Shown in pieces: positions 25,813 to 34,179 of a stretch of DNA of 34,339 bases. The stretch's first letter is position 1; every line of letters starts with the position of its first letter. The stretch comes from CAZKUR01 sp964556005 (GTDB taxonomy: Bacteria > Bacteroidota > Ignavibacteria > Ignavibacteriales > Ignavibacteriaceae), in the NCBI GenBank assembly GCA_964556005.1, contig CAZKUR010000040.1, forward strand, positions 1 to 34,339, read 5' to 3'. The translations under genes and the position numbers were made by a program. Below the pieces are notes generated by a model that was not told the DNA's origin, did no database searches, and worked only from the letters and a program-made list of their open reading frames with translations.

Positions 25813-28800
25813 CTAGGTATTTCCATTTTTAGGAACGATAATTTTAAAAGATGTTCCGTCCGGTGATGATTCAAGTAATTCGATATTACCGTTTATACCT
25901 TCTAAAAATCTTTTTGCAAGTTTTAATCCGAGCCCCATACCTTTTTTCTTTGTTGTGAAATTCGATTCAAATATTTTGTTTTTTGCTTCATCAGGAATTC
26001 CTTTGCCGTTATCCTTCACAATAATCTCATAATTTTTATCGAAGACGGAAATTTTAAAATTAATTTTTGAAGCGGAAGCCTGAATCGAATTTCTTACAAG
26101 ATTAATAAATATTCTTCTAAACTGCGACCTGTCTCCTTCAACAATAATAGAAGAAAGATTAGTATCAATATTTATTTTTATTCTCTCTTCGATAAATAAA
26201 TCAGCGGCCTCCTTCAATGAACCAAGCAGATCCATTTCTTCTAATTGCGGACTCGGCATTTTTGCAAAACGGGAAAACTCCGATGCAATCGAATTTAAAC
26301 TTTCTACCTGGTTTAAAACTGTCTTAGTTATTTTTTCAAAAATCGAATCCAGGTCTTTGTTTTTGTCTTTATAGGCGATTATCAATTGCTGAACTGCAAG
26401 CTTCATCGGGGTAAGCGGATTTTTTATTTCGTGGGCAACCTGCTTCGCCATTTCTTTCCATGCAGATTCTCTTTCAAGCGCAGCTAATTCAACCTGATTA
26501 TTCTGCAGTTCTTTCGTCATCCTATTAAAGCCGTCAAATAATTCTTTCAACTCCCCTTTTTCTTTATTTTCCAGCTCAACATTAAAATCACCGTGTGCAA
26601 CCGAGCCGGTTGCTTTTGTTAATTTTCTAATTGGTGCTGAAATTCTGTTTGCAAGTATCGTACTGAAAATGATAATTATTATTACGGCAAACGAATAAAT
26701 TCCGAACAAAAATACATCGACATCGAGCGTAGAAAAAGTAAGGTTGACTTTATTAAAAGCATCATTAACTCCGATGACAAGATTTTTATCTCCAAAATTT
26801 ACACGCCTGTAAAAAGAATTGTACGGATAATCTTCTATGCGTTCACGTGTTAAGTATTCACGGTAATTTAAATAATATAACTCGTAATAAGCTTCGGGGT
26901 TAATTTTATCTGCAAACAGTCCGTTATAAATATATTCTGCTTTCGAACTAAAAATTAAATCCGATGACTCATAAACCGTAAATGTAGCGCTTAGTTCGTT
27001 ACCGGCTTTCTGAAATGCATTTATCAAATCCGCATTCGGATTGCTGCTTAACTGATTCCGTACATGGCCGATAATATCATTTGCATTTTCATCAAGCTCA
27101 TTAAATATTGCGGTTTGAGTTCGCTGTGCAACTATTTTATGATTGTAGACGGCAAGCACTACAACGGGAACAATAGAAATAAACAAAAAAGAAAACAGAA
27201 GCTGTGTGCGAAAGCTGTATTTGAATTTTTGAAAATTTATTAAGGAGAGAATTAAATATAAAAATAAAATAAAGATGATATGGATAATGAAAACTTTGAA
27301 GAAATTAAAGAGATTCCATGTGAAATGTTTTTTCATTACGAGAACCGCTGTAATTTCTACTCCGGTTTGTCTTTCATTCTTCAAAACATATGTAAGATAA
27401 TTTTCACCGTTTATTACGAGATTCAGCCATGCCTCATTATCTCTTGTGAAACTTGCATTAAGAATCGGTTTTATTTGATCACGCGAAGGATAAATATCGC
27501 CGTATACCTGCGTCAAGAGATCGTTGTTAAACCGGAATATTTTTAGCTGCTGAACACCTAAAACAGTATTAACAAGATTTTTTCCTGATTGCAAAAATGC
27601 CGGTATATTCTCGCTTACTATACTTTGCAGGCTGTAGCTCACTGCCGCCGAGACATAACCTATTGTTATATCTCTCTCTTTAATCGGGATAATACCTACA
27701 AATAAATCCGCTCCATTATTATTGGTTTTAGATAATGTAAAAACCTTCGGACCTGAAGACTTCAAACTATCAAACCAACGCGGCAAATAACTTAGGCTGT
27801 CTAGCCCGATACTGTATCTTCCAAGGTAATGTCTATTCCTATCAAATATGCTTACCGATGAATTTAGAGTTTCCCTTTGTAAAAAACTTTCGCTCCAGAT
27901 TAAAAACGCAAGCGCATCAAAGTTTGTCGACTTTATATTAAATGAAGTAATTACATTTTCTTTCTTCGCAGCATTTCTCAATGATTCGTTTACTAAAAAC
28001 TCCAGCAGATTATCATTCGGCCTGTTGATTTCAAGAGCAGTTGTTTTTAAGGATTCTCTTTCCAGTTCAAGGTTGAAAAAATTAAGTAATGTTACAGAAA
28101 TTATCGATGCCGCAAGAGTTACGTATACATAATTAAAAATTGAATTGTTCTTTACAAAAAGAATCGTATAAAGAAGCAAATATATAATCAGTATTATAAA
28201 AAAGCTGAGGAAATAATTTATTAAAGGCTGGATTTGTACCAAGATAAATAGTGCACCGAAAATTTGAACGGTAAAAAATGAAATTAAAAAAATCTTTCTA
28301 CCGGTTTTTTTGTTCTCAAACGGAATCCATGAAAATATTAAAATTAAAAATGAGCAGAGTACAAGCGTGACCACTATACCTAAAAGCAAAACATTAAAAT
28401 TCATAAAAAAGGCTGGAAGATTAGGTATAAGATCAGGCTCTTTAAAATATCTTAATGTCGAATCAAAAATTACCGAACGAATTGCAGCACTTAAACCTCT
28501 AATCGTTAAAAGAAACAAAAAGAGCATCGGAATTACAAAAACCAATTTTAATATTTTTAACCGGCTCTTATTTACCCTATTACTGTACTGAACCGAAAAC
28601 CTGTAAGTTTGAATCGCAATGAATAATAAAAAAATCAGCGTGACGAGAAATTCTATTGGTGATTTTACTATTCCGCCGCCGAATGCAGAAGAAAAATAAG
28701 ACGGATTAACGAGAGGACCATTTATTAAATTTGTCGGAAGGCCTGTATAATATAGTAGGAATCGATATATCCCGCAAACGATAATCAATACCAGTAGTCT

Positions 28801-29649
28801 TAATGCTCTCGATTTGATTCTTTTGTAATCGGATTTAAAACCTAAAGTGGCAAAAATTATTCCGAGCAGAACTAAAATTGATTGAACCTGTTTTGCAGCA
28901 TTATAAATATTATTTGTTGCCGAAGTAAGAGACGGTTTTTGAACCGTAACCAATCCGATTTTTTGAGCTTTATTGTTTAATATATCGAAAGAAAATTTTC
29001 TTCCGTCCTTTACACCGTTGGCAAACGGACTATAGTAAATTTCGAATTGTGTGTCGAATTTCCTGGTTAAAAGTTTTGAAAGGCTTGCATCAATAAAATA
29101 CGGCGTTTGAAGATTGTAATGTTTTTCAATTACCCTGCTTACAATTAAATAAAACAGATCGTTTTCAATTTTTAGAGTATCTGTTACCGAGAAATAGGAA
29201 ATTAACTCAGTATCGTAGAAATGAGTTTCGCCCGGCGGAAACGATAAAGGGAAAATATCTTCCTGTGGAATTGCAATTTTATTGTTCCATGCAATCAGTT
29301 TCCCGTTAGGTGCAATTATTTCTATTGAGAATCTTCTATAATTTTTTTCGTTTACCAGTTCAATTAGCTTTCGAAAAGATGAACCGGGACGAATTAAGAC
29401 CGCGGATAATTTTCTTTTTAATTCAGTTTTTGTATTAAGCAGAAGGTCTTGTCTTTCGGCTATAATTACTTTTACGTTCGATTCCAAATTGTTTAACTTG
29501 GAAGAAAGTTCATTTCCCCACCGCGATTCATTATGATCAACCAATATCGGGACGATAATGCCGGAAATAAAAATTAAAATCAAAATAAAAATAAAGATGG
29601 CAAAATATTTTCTATCGCCTCTTAATTTTTTTAGTTTATCTCGTATCAT
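25813..29649 (-). CDS. Very large multi-pass sensor histidine kinase
   Basis: 1278 residues. The C-terminal 300 carry a HAMP domain ('RISAPIRKLTKATGSVAHGD', about 1000-1050) and HisKA with phospho-acceptor H1073 in 'VAHEIKNPLTPMKL'. The HATPase region has N-box 'INLVRNSIQAS' (N near 1187), 'VKDNGKGIPDEA' and 'KKGMGLGLKLAKRF'. HAMP plus 'HEIKNPLTP' resembles NtrY kinases. The sensing half is unusual. One membrane segment (about 15-38) precedes an outer domain, then a block of about eight segments (250-530), another outer domain (530-795), two segments, a third outer domain and one last segment before HAMP. No response regulator is nearby. Its ATG overlaps the stop of the upstream DUF4783-like gene (TAATG), and the helicase gene follows after 7 bp. 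The signal is unknown. Confidence 0.93.
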   Translation of the reverse strand: MIRDKLKKLRGDRKYFAIFIFILILIFISGIIVPILVDHNESRWGNELSSKLNNLESNVKVIIAERQDLLLNTKTELKRKLSAVLIRPGSSFRKLIELVNEKNYRRFSIEIIAPNGKLIAWNNKIAIPQEDIFPLSFPPGETHFYDTELISYFSVTDTLKIENDLFYLIVSRVIEKHYNLQTPYFIDASLSKLLTRKFDTQFEIYYSPFANGVKDGRKFSFDILNNKAQKIGLVTVQKPSLTSATNNIYNAAKQVQSILVLLGIIFATLGFKSDYKRIKSRALRLLVLIIVCGIYRFLLYYTGLPTNLINGPLVNPSYFSSAFGGGIVKSPIEFLVTLIFLLFIAIQTYRFSVQYSNRVNKSRLKILKLVFVIPMLFLFLLTIRGLSAAIRSVIFDSTLRYFKEPDLIPNLPAFFMNFNVLLLGIVVTLVLCSFLILIFSWIPFENKKTGRKIFLISFFTVQIFGALFILVQIQPLINYFLSFFIILIIYLLLYTILFVKNNSIFNYVYVTLAASIISVTLLNFFNLELERESLKTTALEINRPNDNLLEFLVNESLRNAAKKENVITSFNIKSTNFDALAFLIWSESFLQRETLNSSVSIFDRNRHYLGRYSIGLDSLSYLPRWFDSLKSSGPKVFTLSKTNNNGADLFVGIIPIKERDITIGYVSAAVSYSLQSIVSENIPAFLQSGKNLVNTVLGVQQLKIFRFNNDLLTQVYGDIYPSRDQIKPILNASFTRDNEAWLNLVINGENYLTYVLKNERQTGVEITAVLVMKKHFTWNLFNFFKVFIIHIIFILFLYLILSLINFQKFKYSFRTQLLFSFLFISIVPVVVLAVYNHKIVAQRTQTAIFNELDENANDIIGHVRNQLSSNPNADLINAFQKAGNELSATFTVYESSDLIFSSKAEYIYNGLFADKINPEAYYELYYLNYREYLTRERIEDYPYNSFYRRVNFGDKNLVIGVNDAFNKVNLTFSTLDVDVFLFGIYSFAVIIIIIFSTILANRISAPIRKLTKATGSVAHGDFNVELENKEKGELKELFDGFNRMTKELQNNQVELAALERESAWKEMAKQVAHEIKNPLTPMKLAVQQLIIAYKDKNKDLDSIFEKITKTVLNQVESLNSIASEFSRFAKMPSPQLEEMDLLGSLKEAADLFIEERIKINIDTNLSSIIVEGDRSQFRRIFINLVRNSIQASASKINFKISVFDKNYEIIVKDNGKGIPDEAKNKIFESNFTTKKKGMGLGLKLAKRFLEGINGNIELLESSPDGTSFKIIVPKNGNT

Positions 29650-30107
29650 TAATCAATGCTTATCTGGGTTATTTTCCAGCTATCGCCTATTTTCTTCAGA
29701 GATAAATATACCTGGACAGAATCTCTTTTACCGTTTAAATCATAATCATAAACTCCAGTTGCATATGGGTTATCAGGATCGGTTTTAATATTATTTAGTT
29801 TAAATGAGACTACATGATAATCTTTAAAAAAGGATTCCAAAACGTAATATGCCTGGTTGGAACTATAATAGCCGTTAACTCCATTTTCAAGGCTAAGGTA
29901 TGTTTGCGAACTAAAATATTTTGAAAGCGCTGCAACATCAGCCGTATTCAAATCGTATTCAATACTTGAAAATAAATTTTGTACATGTTCAGTTTGATTC
30001 TGGATGCTAAAATTAACGGAAGGCTGATCATCAATTTGAGCAAAAATAAATCCGCTCAAAATAAATGATGCTAATAACAAAATAACGAAATTTCTGTACT
30101 TTGTCAT
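29649..30107 (-). CDS. DUF4783-like exported protein
   Basis: 152 residues with a signal peptide (about 1-24, 'VILLLASFILSGFIFAQ'), so exported. The mature part fits DUF4783, an NTF2-like fold common in Bacteroidota: 'VAALSKYFSSQTYLSLENGV', 'NQAYYVLESFFKDYHVVSFK', and the final strands 'VQVYLSLKKIGDSWKITQIS'. The role of the family is not known. It is the first gene of a cluster in which its TAA stop shares one base with the ATG of the histidine kinase. This tight overlap suggests coupled translation, and perhaps that the protein works in the same outer compartment as the kinase sensor domains; that last point is inference. No clear Shine-Dalgarno precedes its start. Confidence 0.75.
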   Translation of the reverse strand: MTKYRNFVILLLASFILSGFIFAQIDDQPSVNFSIQNQTEHVQNLFSSIEYDLNTADVAALSKYFSSQTYLSLENGVNGYYSSNQAYYVLESFFKDYHVVSFKLNNIKTDPDNPYATGVYDYDLNGKRDSVQVYLSLKKIGDSWKITQISID

Positions 30108-30163
30108 CTGATTTTAATGTTTATGAGTTTTTAATCATTTCAAATGTATAAAGACTTTTAAAG

Positions 30164-30201
30164 AAAAAAAACATCCGGCTAATAATAATAACCGGATGTT
30201 T
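30164..30201 (-). terminator. Rho-independent terminator
   Basis: On the minus strand AAACATCCGG, a 13-base loop and CCGGATGTTT form a perfect 10-bp stem, followed by seven more T. It closes the FN3 lipoprotein gene and separates it from the DUF4783-kinase-helicase cluster. Confidence 0.95.
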
Positions 30202-30221
30202 CAATCAATTTATAAAATTTA

Positions 30222-31031
30222 TCACTTTAATTTATTTGTATCTATCTTATTTCTCTTACCGGAATTACCAACAGGTTTTAATTGCATTTCGCCTCTAACC
30301 AATTGATATGCCCAGTCAAAAACGATTCTGTCGTTTGTAATTGCACTTATTCTGACTTTAGCATAGTGATTATTCCATGTCCAAATAACATATGTATGGC
30401 CAACTTGAGCGTAAACTGATTTGGAAGTCGACCAGCCGTTAGTGGGTGCAAAAGGTATATCGTAAATATCTTGGGTTGAGCCCATATCCTGAATATCGGT
30501 ATCCTGCCAAACATCTAAATAAAATGTTCCCTGGTAATTTTCGAAGAAGAAATCGGAAGCTTGATCATCGTAAGGTACAACTGTATATTCTGCGAATGAA
30601 TATCCGGCTCTATTAGGATTACTGTTGTAATCAAAGATCGATTGATTAAAACCTTCGGGTCTTGGAGTTGCATAAGCAACATCGGGGCTTAATTCACTTT
30701 CATTTCCGTTGTAATCATATGCTGTTACGGCGTAATAATAACGCTGCCCGTTAACGACACCATCATCAGTAAAGGATGTATTTTGAGTCGAACCTAACAA
30801 AGAATACTTGCCGTTATAGCTGTCGCTCCAATAAACATTATAACCGGCAAGATCATTTTCACGGTTTGAGTTCCAATAAATGTCGACTATTTGATCGCCG
30901 TTTAATACGACTACCCCTGTCGGCGGAGAAGGAGGAGTTGTATCCATTACTCTGACCGGTTCGATAATATTACACGCCGACACCAATGTTAATGTTATAA
31001 ATGCTATGGTATATATTATATATTTTTTCAT
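30222..31031 (-). CDS. Lipoprotein with a fibronectin type III domain
   Basis: 269 residues. The N-terminus ends in the lipobox 'LVSAC' with C20 as the lipidated cysteine, so it is a membrane-anchored envelope protein. Residues about 33-122 are a typical FN3 domain ('TPPSPPTGVVVLNGDQIVDI', 'DLAGYNVYWSDSYNGKY', 'QRYYYAVTAYDYNGNES'). The C-terminal 140 residues are rich in Tyr, Trp and Asp ('GTFYLDVWQDTDIQDMG', 'GHTYVIWTWNNHYAKVRI') and may be a ligand-binding beta domain that I do not recognise. AGAGG lies upstream of the ATG. It is a single gene with its own terminator. The 260 bp before it, down to the end of pyrC, hold no further recognisable feature. Confidence 0.88.
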   Translation of the reverse strand: MKKYIIYTIAFITLTLVSACNIIEPVRVMDTTPPSPPTGVVVLNGDQIVDIYWNSNRENDLAGYNVYWSDSYNGKYSLLGSTQNTSFTDDGVVNGQRYYYAVTAYDYNGNESELSPDVAYATPRPEGFNQSIFDYNSNPNRAGYSFAEYTVVPYDDQASDFFFENYQGTFYLDVWQDTDIQDMGSTQDIYDIPFAPTNGWSTSKSVYAQVGHTYVIWTWNNHYAKVRISAITNDRIVFDWAYQLVRGEMQLKPVGNSGKRNKIDTNKLK

Positions 31032-31291
31032 TGCAGAACCTCTTTATTATCATTTTTTCAATTTTATATCCCAAACTAAATGCCATTTAAAAACGCTTTG
31101 GTTAGGTTAAAATTTTAATCATAATAAAAAGATTCAGTACAGTAAATTAGACAGGATGTACATTAGATTAGCGTTAATGGAAGTAAAAAGTCAAAACTAG
31201 AACGCAAAAATCAAAGGAATGGATAAAAACTATAGATAAGTTTTAAAAATCAATCAGGTGTATTTTGATGACGATTCAACATGAAAAAAAG

Positions 31292-32584
31292 TTAAATAGA
31301 TATTAGCTCTTCGTTTATAAACAATTTGCTGTTATTTATAATGCCAACAGATTTCCCGGTAAGTAATTTCTTATCAAAAGGTGAATTTCTTGATTTACTC
31401 TTAAATCTATTTATGTCAACCGTCCATATTTCATCTAAATCCAAAATGGTAAAGTTTGCTTCCTCACCTTCTTCAAATTTTGGAATTGGAATGTTCAATA
31501 TTTTTCGAGGTTTTATAGATAATTTTTCAATTACCTGCTCAAGAGTCAATACTTTTTTATGATACAATTCCGTAAGCGTTAATCCTATTTCGGTTTCCAG
31601 CCCTATTATTCCATTTGGAGCATATTCAAATTCTTTTTCTTTTTCTTCAATGGAATGAGGTGCATGGTCACTTGCTATTGCATCAATCGTTCCATCCATT
31701 AATCCGTTTATTATTTCTCTGAGATCATCTTGTGTTCTGAGTGGAGGATTCATTTTTGTATTCGTATTATAAGATTTTACAGCATCATCGGTTAGAGAAA
31801 AATGATGAGGAGTAACTTCAGCTGTAACACTTATTCCTCTCTTTTTAGCATCACGAACCAATTCAACCGATCTTTTTGTACTAATATGTGCAATATGTAG
31901 TTTACCGCCGGTATATTCGGATACTAAAATATCGCGAGCAACAATTGTCTCTTCGGCAACAGATGGAACTGGAGTTAGCCCGAGCATCGTGGAATTTAGC
32001 CCTTCATTCATTGCTCCGCCGGCTAAAGTTTCGTCTTCGCAATGTTCAATGATGGGAAGCTCGTACATTTTTGAATATTCGAGCGCTCTTTTTAAAATTG
32101 ATGCGGTTTTAATTGCAACACCATCATCCGAAAAACCGACAACTCCGGAATCTTTTAGTTCAGCCATAGGTGAAAGAATTTCCCCTTTACGTGCTATTGT
32201 TGCAGCTCCGATTGGATAGACATCTACGATATTATTTTTTGCTTGCTCCTGTATTAAAGAAACTACTTCAGCAGAATCGATAGCTGGTTCGGTATTGGGC
32301 ATACAAGCTATTCCGGTAAAGCCGCCGTTTGCTGCACTATTGCACCCTGTAATAACAGTCTCCTCATCCTCCCTTCCGGGTTCCCTGAGATGAACGTGCA
32401 TATCAAAAAATCCAGGAACTATGTATTTGCCGTTTAATTCATAAATTTTGTCCGGTTGTGTTTCGTCATCAGATAATTTACCGATTTTTGAAATTATACC
32501 ATCAACTAAAAGTACATCAACATTTTTTTCATTTAGGTTTTGCGCCGGGTTAACGAGATTAACTTCTTTTAAAACAACTTTCAT
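31292..32584 (-). CDS. pyrC: Dihydroorotase
   Basis: 430 residues, a type I dihydroorotase. It closes carbamoyl aspartate to dihydroorotate, the third step of pyrimidine synthesis. The zinc ligands are all visible: 'FDMHVHLREPG' (HxH), 'VGFSDDGV', histidine in 'IEHCEDE', histidine in 'LHIAHIS' and the catalytic aspartate in 'AIASDHAPHS'. 'ACMPNTEPAIDS' binds substrate. With every metal residue kept it should be an active enzyme and not one of the inactive PyrC' partners of aspartate transcarbamoylase. It is the last gene of the pyrR-pyrB-pyrC operon, 11 bp after pyrB. No hairpin terminator is visible after it. Confidence 0.96.
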   Translation of the reverse strand: MKVVLKEVNLVNPAQNLNEKNVDVLLVDGIISKIGKLSDDETQPDKIYELNGKYIVPGFFDMHVHLREPGREDEETVITGCNSAANGGFTGIACMPNTEPAIDSAEVVSLIQEQAKNNIVDVYPIGAATIARKGEILSPMAELKDSGVVGFSDDGVAIKTASILKRALEYSKMYELPIIEHCEDETLAGGAMNEGLNSTMLGLTPVPSVAEETIVARDILVSEYTGGKLHIAHISTKRSVELVRDAKKRGISVTAEVTPHHFSLTDDAVKSYNTNTKMNPPLRTQDDLREIINGLMDGTIDAIASDHAPHSIEEKEKEFEYAPNGIIGLETEIGLTLTELYHKKVLTLEQVIEKLSIKPRKILNIPIPKFEEGEEANFTILDLDEIWTVDINRFKSKSRNSPFDKKLLTGKSVGIINNSKLFINEELISI

Positions 32585-32595
32585 GATTTTCTCTT

Positions 32596-33516
32596 TTAAA
32601 TTAAAGTTCCAAGGAGATACAAAACTGCCATTCTGACTGCAACACCGTTGGTAACCTGTCTTAAAATTATTTGATTCATTCCATCGGCAACTTCCGAGCT
32701 CAGCTCAACACCGCGATTGATCGGGCCGGGATGAAGAATTAAAACTTCCTTACCTGCTTTATCCAATCGTTCTTTTGTTATACCGAAATATTTTATATAC
32801 TCTCTTATCGACGGAAAATATTCTCTTGCTTTTCTTTCCAATTGAATTCTTAGAACATTTATAACATCATTTTCTTGAATTGCTTCATCAAGATTATAAA
32901 TAACATCAACTCCAAGGTCTTCAATGTTTTTCGGAATCATCGTTGAAGGACCGCAAACGGAAACTTTAGCGCCCATTGTTTTCAATCCGTAAATATTTGA
33001 AAGTGCAACCCTGCTGTGCGCAACATCTCCGATTATGCAAATTTTTAAACCTTCAATTCTTCCTAATTTTTCCCTGATGGAATACATATCAAGCAATGCT
33101 TGTGTAGGATGTTCGTGAATACCGTCCCCTGCATTTATAATATTCGAATCACAGATTTGTGTTAAAAAATTGGGAGTACCTGCCGCAGCATGCCTTACCA
33201 CAACCATGTCCACTTTCATTGCTTCAATATTTTTAATTGTATCCTTTAAAGATTCACCTTTATTCACACTGCTTGCAGAAGCCGTAAAATTTATAGTATC
33301 GGCAGATAATCTTTTTTCGGCAAGCTCGAATGAAATCCTGGTTCTTGTAGAACTTTCATAAAATAAATTGACAATGGTCTTGCCTTGCAATGTAGGGACT
33401 TTTTTAATCGGCCGGTCAAGAACTTCCCGGAAAGTAATGGCTGTATCGAGAATAAGCTGAATATCTTCTTTAGGAACACCTTGAAGGCCTAATAGATGTC
33501 TGCTGGAAAGTGGCAT
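32596..33516 (-). CDS. pyrB: Aspartate carbamoyltransferase catalytic chain
   Basis: 306 residues, the normal size. It joins carbamoyl phosphate and aspartate, the first committed step of pyrimidine synthesis. Seen: the carbamoyl-phosphate loop 'FYESSTRTRISFELAEKRL', the serine/lysine loop around 'SSVNKGESLKDTI', 'HEHPTQALLDMYSI', and 'VLHPGPINRGVEL' at the aspartate end. The match to the short trimeric class is good. No PyrI regulatory chain is in the window, so allosteric control by nucleotides is less likely and control through PyrR is expected. It is the second gene of the operon, 19 bp after pyrR, with no visible Shine-Dalgarno. Confidence 0.97.
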   Translation of the reverse strand: MPLSSRHLLGLQGVPKEDIQLILDTAITFREVLDRPIKKVPTLQGKTIVNLFYESSTRTRISFELAEKRLSADTINFTASASSVNKGESLKDTIKNIEAMKVDMVVVRHAAAGTPNFLTQICDSNIINAGDGIHEHPTQALLDMYSIREKLGRIEGLKICIIGDVAHSRVALSNIYGLKTMGAKVSVCGPSTMIPKNIEDLGVDVIYNLDEAIQENDVINVLRIQLERKAREYFPSIREYIKYFGITKERLDKAGKEVLILHPGPINRGVELSSEVADGMNQIILRQVTNGVAVRMAVLYLLGTLI

Positions 33517-33535
33517 AATAAATTATATAAATTTT

Positions 33536-34078
33536 TTAATCGCTTGTATCTACCAAATAGATGGCATCCTCACCATCTATTTCGGACATTTTAACTTTAA
33601 TTTCTTCATCCTGAGATGTAGGAATATTTTTTCCCACATAATCGGCTCTGATAGGCAGTTCTTTATGCCCTCTATCTACAAGGACAAAAAGCTGGATTGA
33701 ACTAGGCCGTCCGAAATCCATCAAAGCATTCAGGGCAGATCTCACTGTCCTGCCGGTGTACAAAACATCGTCTATAAGAATTATATCTTTTGCACTTATA
33801 TCAAAAGTAATGTTGGAAACGGATACTTGCGGCTGTTTCATTCTTGTACGAAAATCATCCCTATAAAGAGTAACGTCGAGCACCCCAATAGGAATTTCCA
33901 TTTTCTCAATTTCTATTAACTTTTGATGAATCCTTTTAGCTAAAAACTCACCTCTGGTTTTCATGCCCATTAAAATTAAATTTTTTGAGCCTCTATTCCT
34001 CTCAAGAATTTCATGAGCAATTCTTGTGATTATTCTTTGAAGCCCTTCTTGATCTATTACTTTTGATTTTACATTCAT
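33536..34078 (-). CDS. pyrR: Bifunctional pyr operon regulator / uracil phosphoribosyltransferase
   Basis: 180 residues, the standard length. PyrR binds pyr leader RNA when UMP or UTP is plentiful and so turns off the operon; it can also make UMP from uracil and PRPP. Seen: 'MGMKTRGEFLAKRI' and the PRPP-binding motif 'DIILIDDVLYTGRTVRSAL', with 'VDRGHKELPIRADYVGKNIP' further on, which forms part of the RNA-facing surface in the family. It is the first gene of pyrR-pyrB-pyrC. The start ATG lies only two bases after the T run of a terminator, and the sole ribosome-site candidate, GAGGA, is inside the 3' arm of that hairpin. The leader just upstream has a PyrR loop and a small ORF. Confidence 0.96.
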   Translation of the reverse strand: MNVKSKVIDQEGLQRIITRIAHEILERNRGSKNLILMGMKTRGEFLAKRIHQKLIEIEKMEIPIGVLDVTLYRDDFRTRMKQPQVSVSNITFDISAKDIILIDDVLYTGRTVRSALNALMDFGRPSSIQLFVLVDRGHKELPIRADYVGKNIPTSQDEEIKVKMSEIDGEDAIYLVDTSD

Positions 34079-34080
34079 AC

Positions 34081-34114
34081 AAAAAAAATCCTCATCGGAA
34101 ATAGTCCTCTGAGG
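34081..34114 (-). terminator. Leader (attenuator) terminator of the pyr operon
   Basis: On the minus strand CCTCA pairs with TGAGG. Inside is a GA/GA internal loop, then GG with CC and a seven-base loop. After one A come eight T. The structure ends two bases before the pyrR ATG, so it is a regulated attenuator rather than the end of a gene. The TGAGG arm is also the only ribosome-site candidate for pyrR, so the hairpin could hide it as well. Confidence 0.82.
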
Positions 34115-34115
34115 T

Positions 34116-34148
34116 TCAACTATTATTTAATTTTTCGATTTCGTACAT
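34116..34148 (-). CDS. Short pyr leader peptide ORF (10 codons)
   Basis: ATG at 34148 opens a frame encoding MYEIEKLNNS and stops with TGA at 34118-34116. GAGGTG, a six-base match to the 3' end of 16S rRNA, lies seven bases upstream, which is better than the ribosome site of most genes here. That site is within the PyrR-binding loop. The stop codon is one base before the 5' arm of the attenuator, so a ribosome finishing the ORF would cover that arm. There is no direct proof of translation. Confidence 0.55.
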   Translation of the reverse strand: MYEIEKLNNS

Positions 34149-34179
34149 CCTTTTCCACCTCTCGGGATAGAATTAAAGG
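34149..34179 (-). promoter_or_regulatory. pyrR leader: PyrR-binding hairpin in the pyr leader RNA
   Basis: On the minus strand the loop TATCCCGAGAGGTG matches the PyrR-loop consensus ARUCCNGNGAGGYU at 12 of 14 positions, including all of UCCNGNGAGGY. It folds as CC-CGAGA-GG with a bulged U. The stem is extended by A-U, U-G and UUC-GAA pairs, then a UAA bulge, then CCUU-AAGG, the usual two-part PyrR target. GAGGT in the loop can also pair with ACCTC at the start of the attenuator, which would give an antiterminator. The 160 bp further upstream are AT-rich. TTGAAT repeats at 34207-34217 and TAAATA at 34192 may be promoter parts, but spacing is not convincing. Confidence 0.8.

Noticed and set aside
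22194..29649. Kinase-helicase cluster as an anti-phage defence system
   Set aside because: Gene overlap is real, but neither the DUF4783-like protein nor the kinase resembles a known defence component, and the helicase is adequately explained as a repair enzyme.
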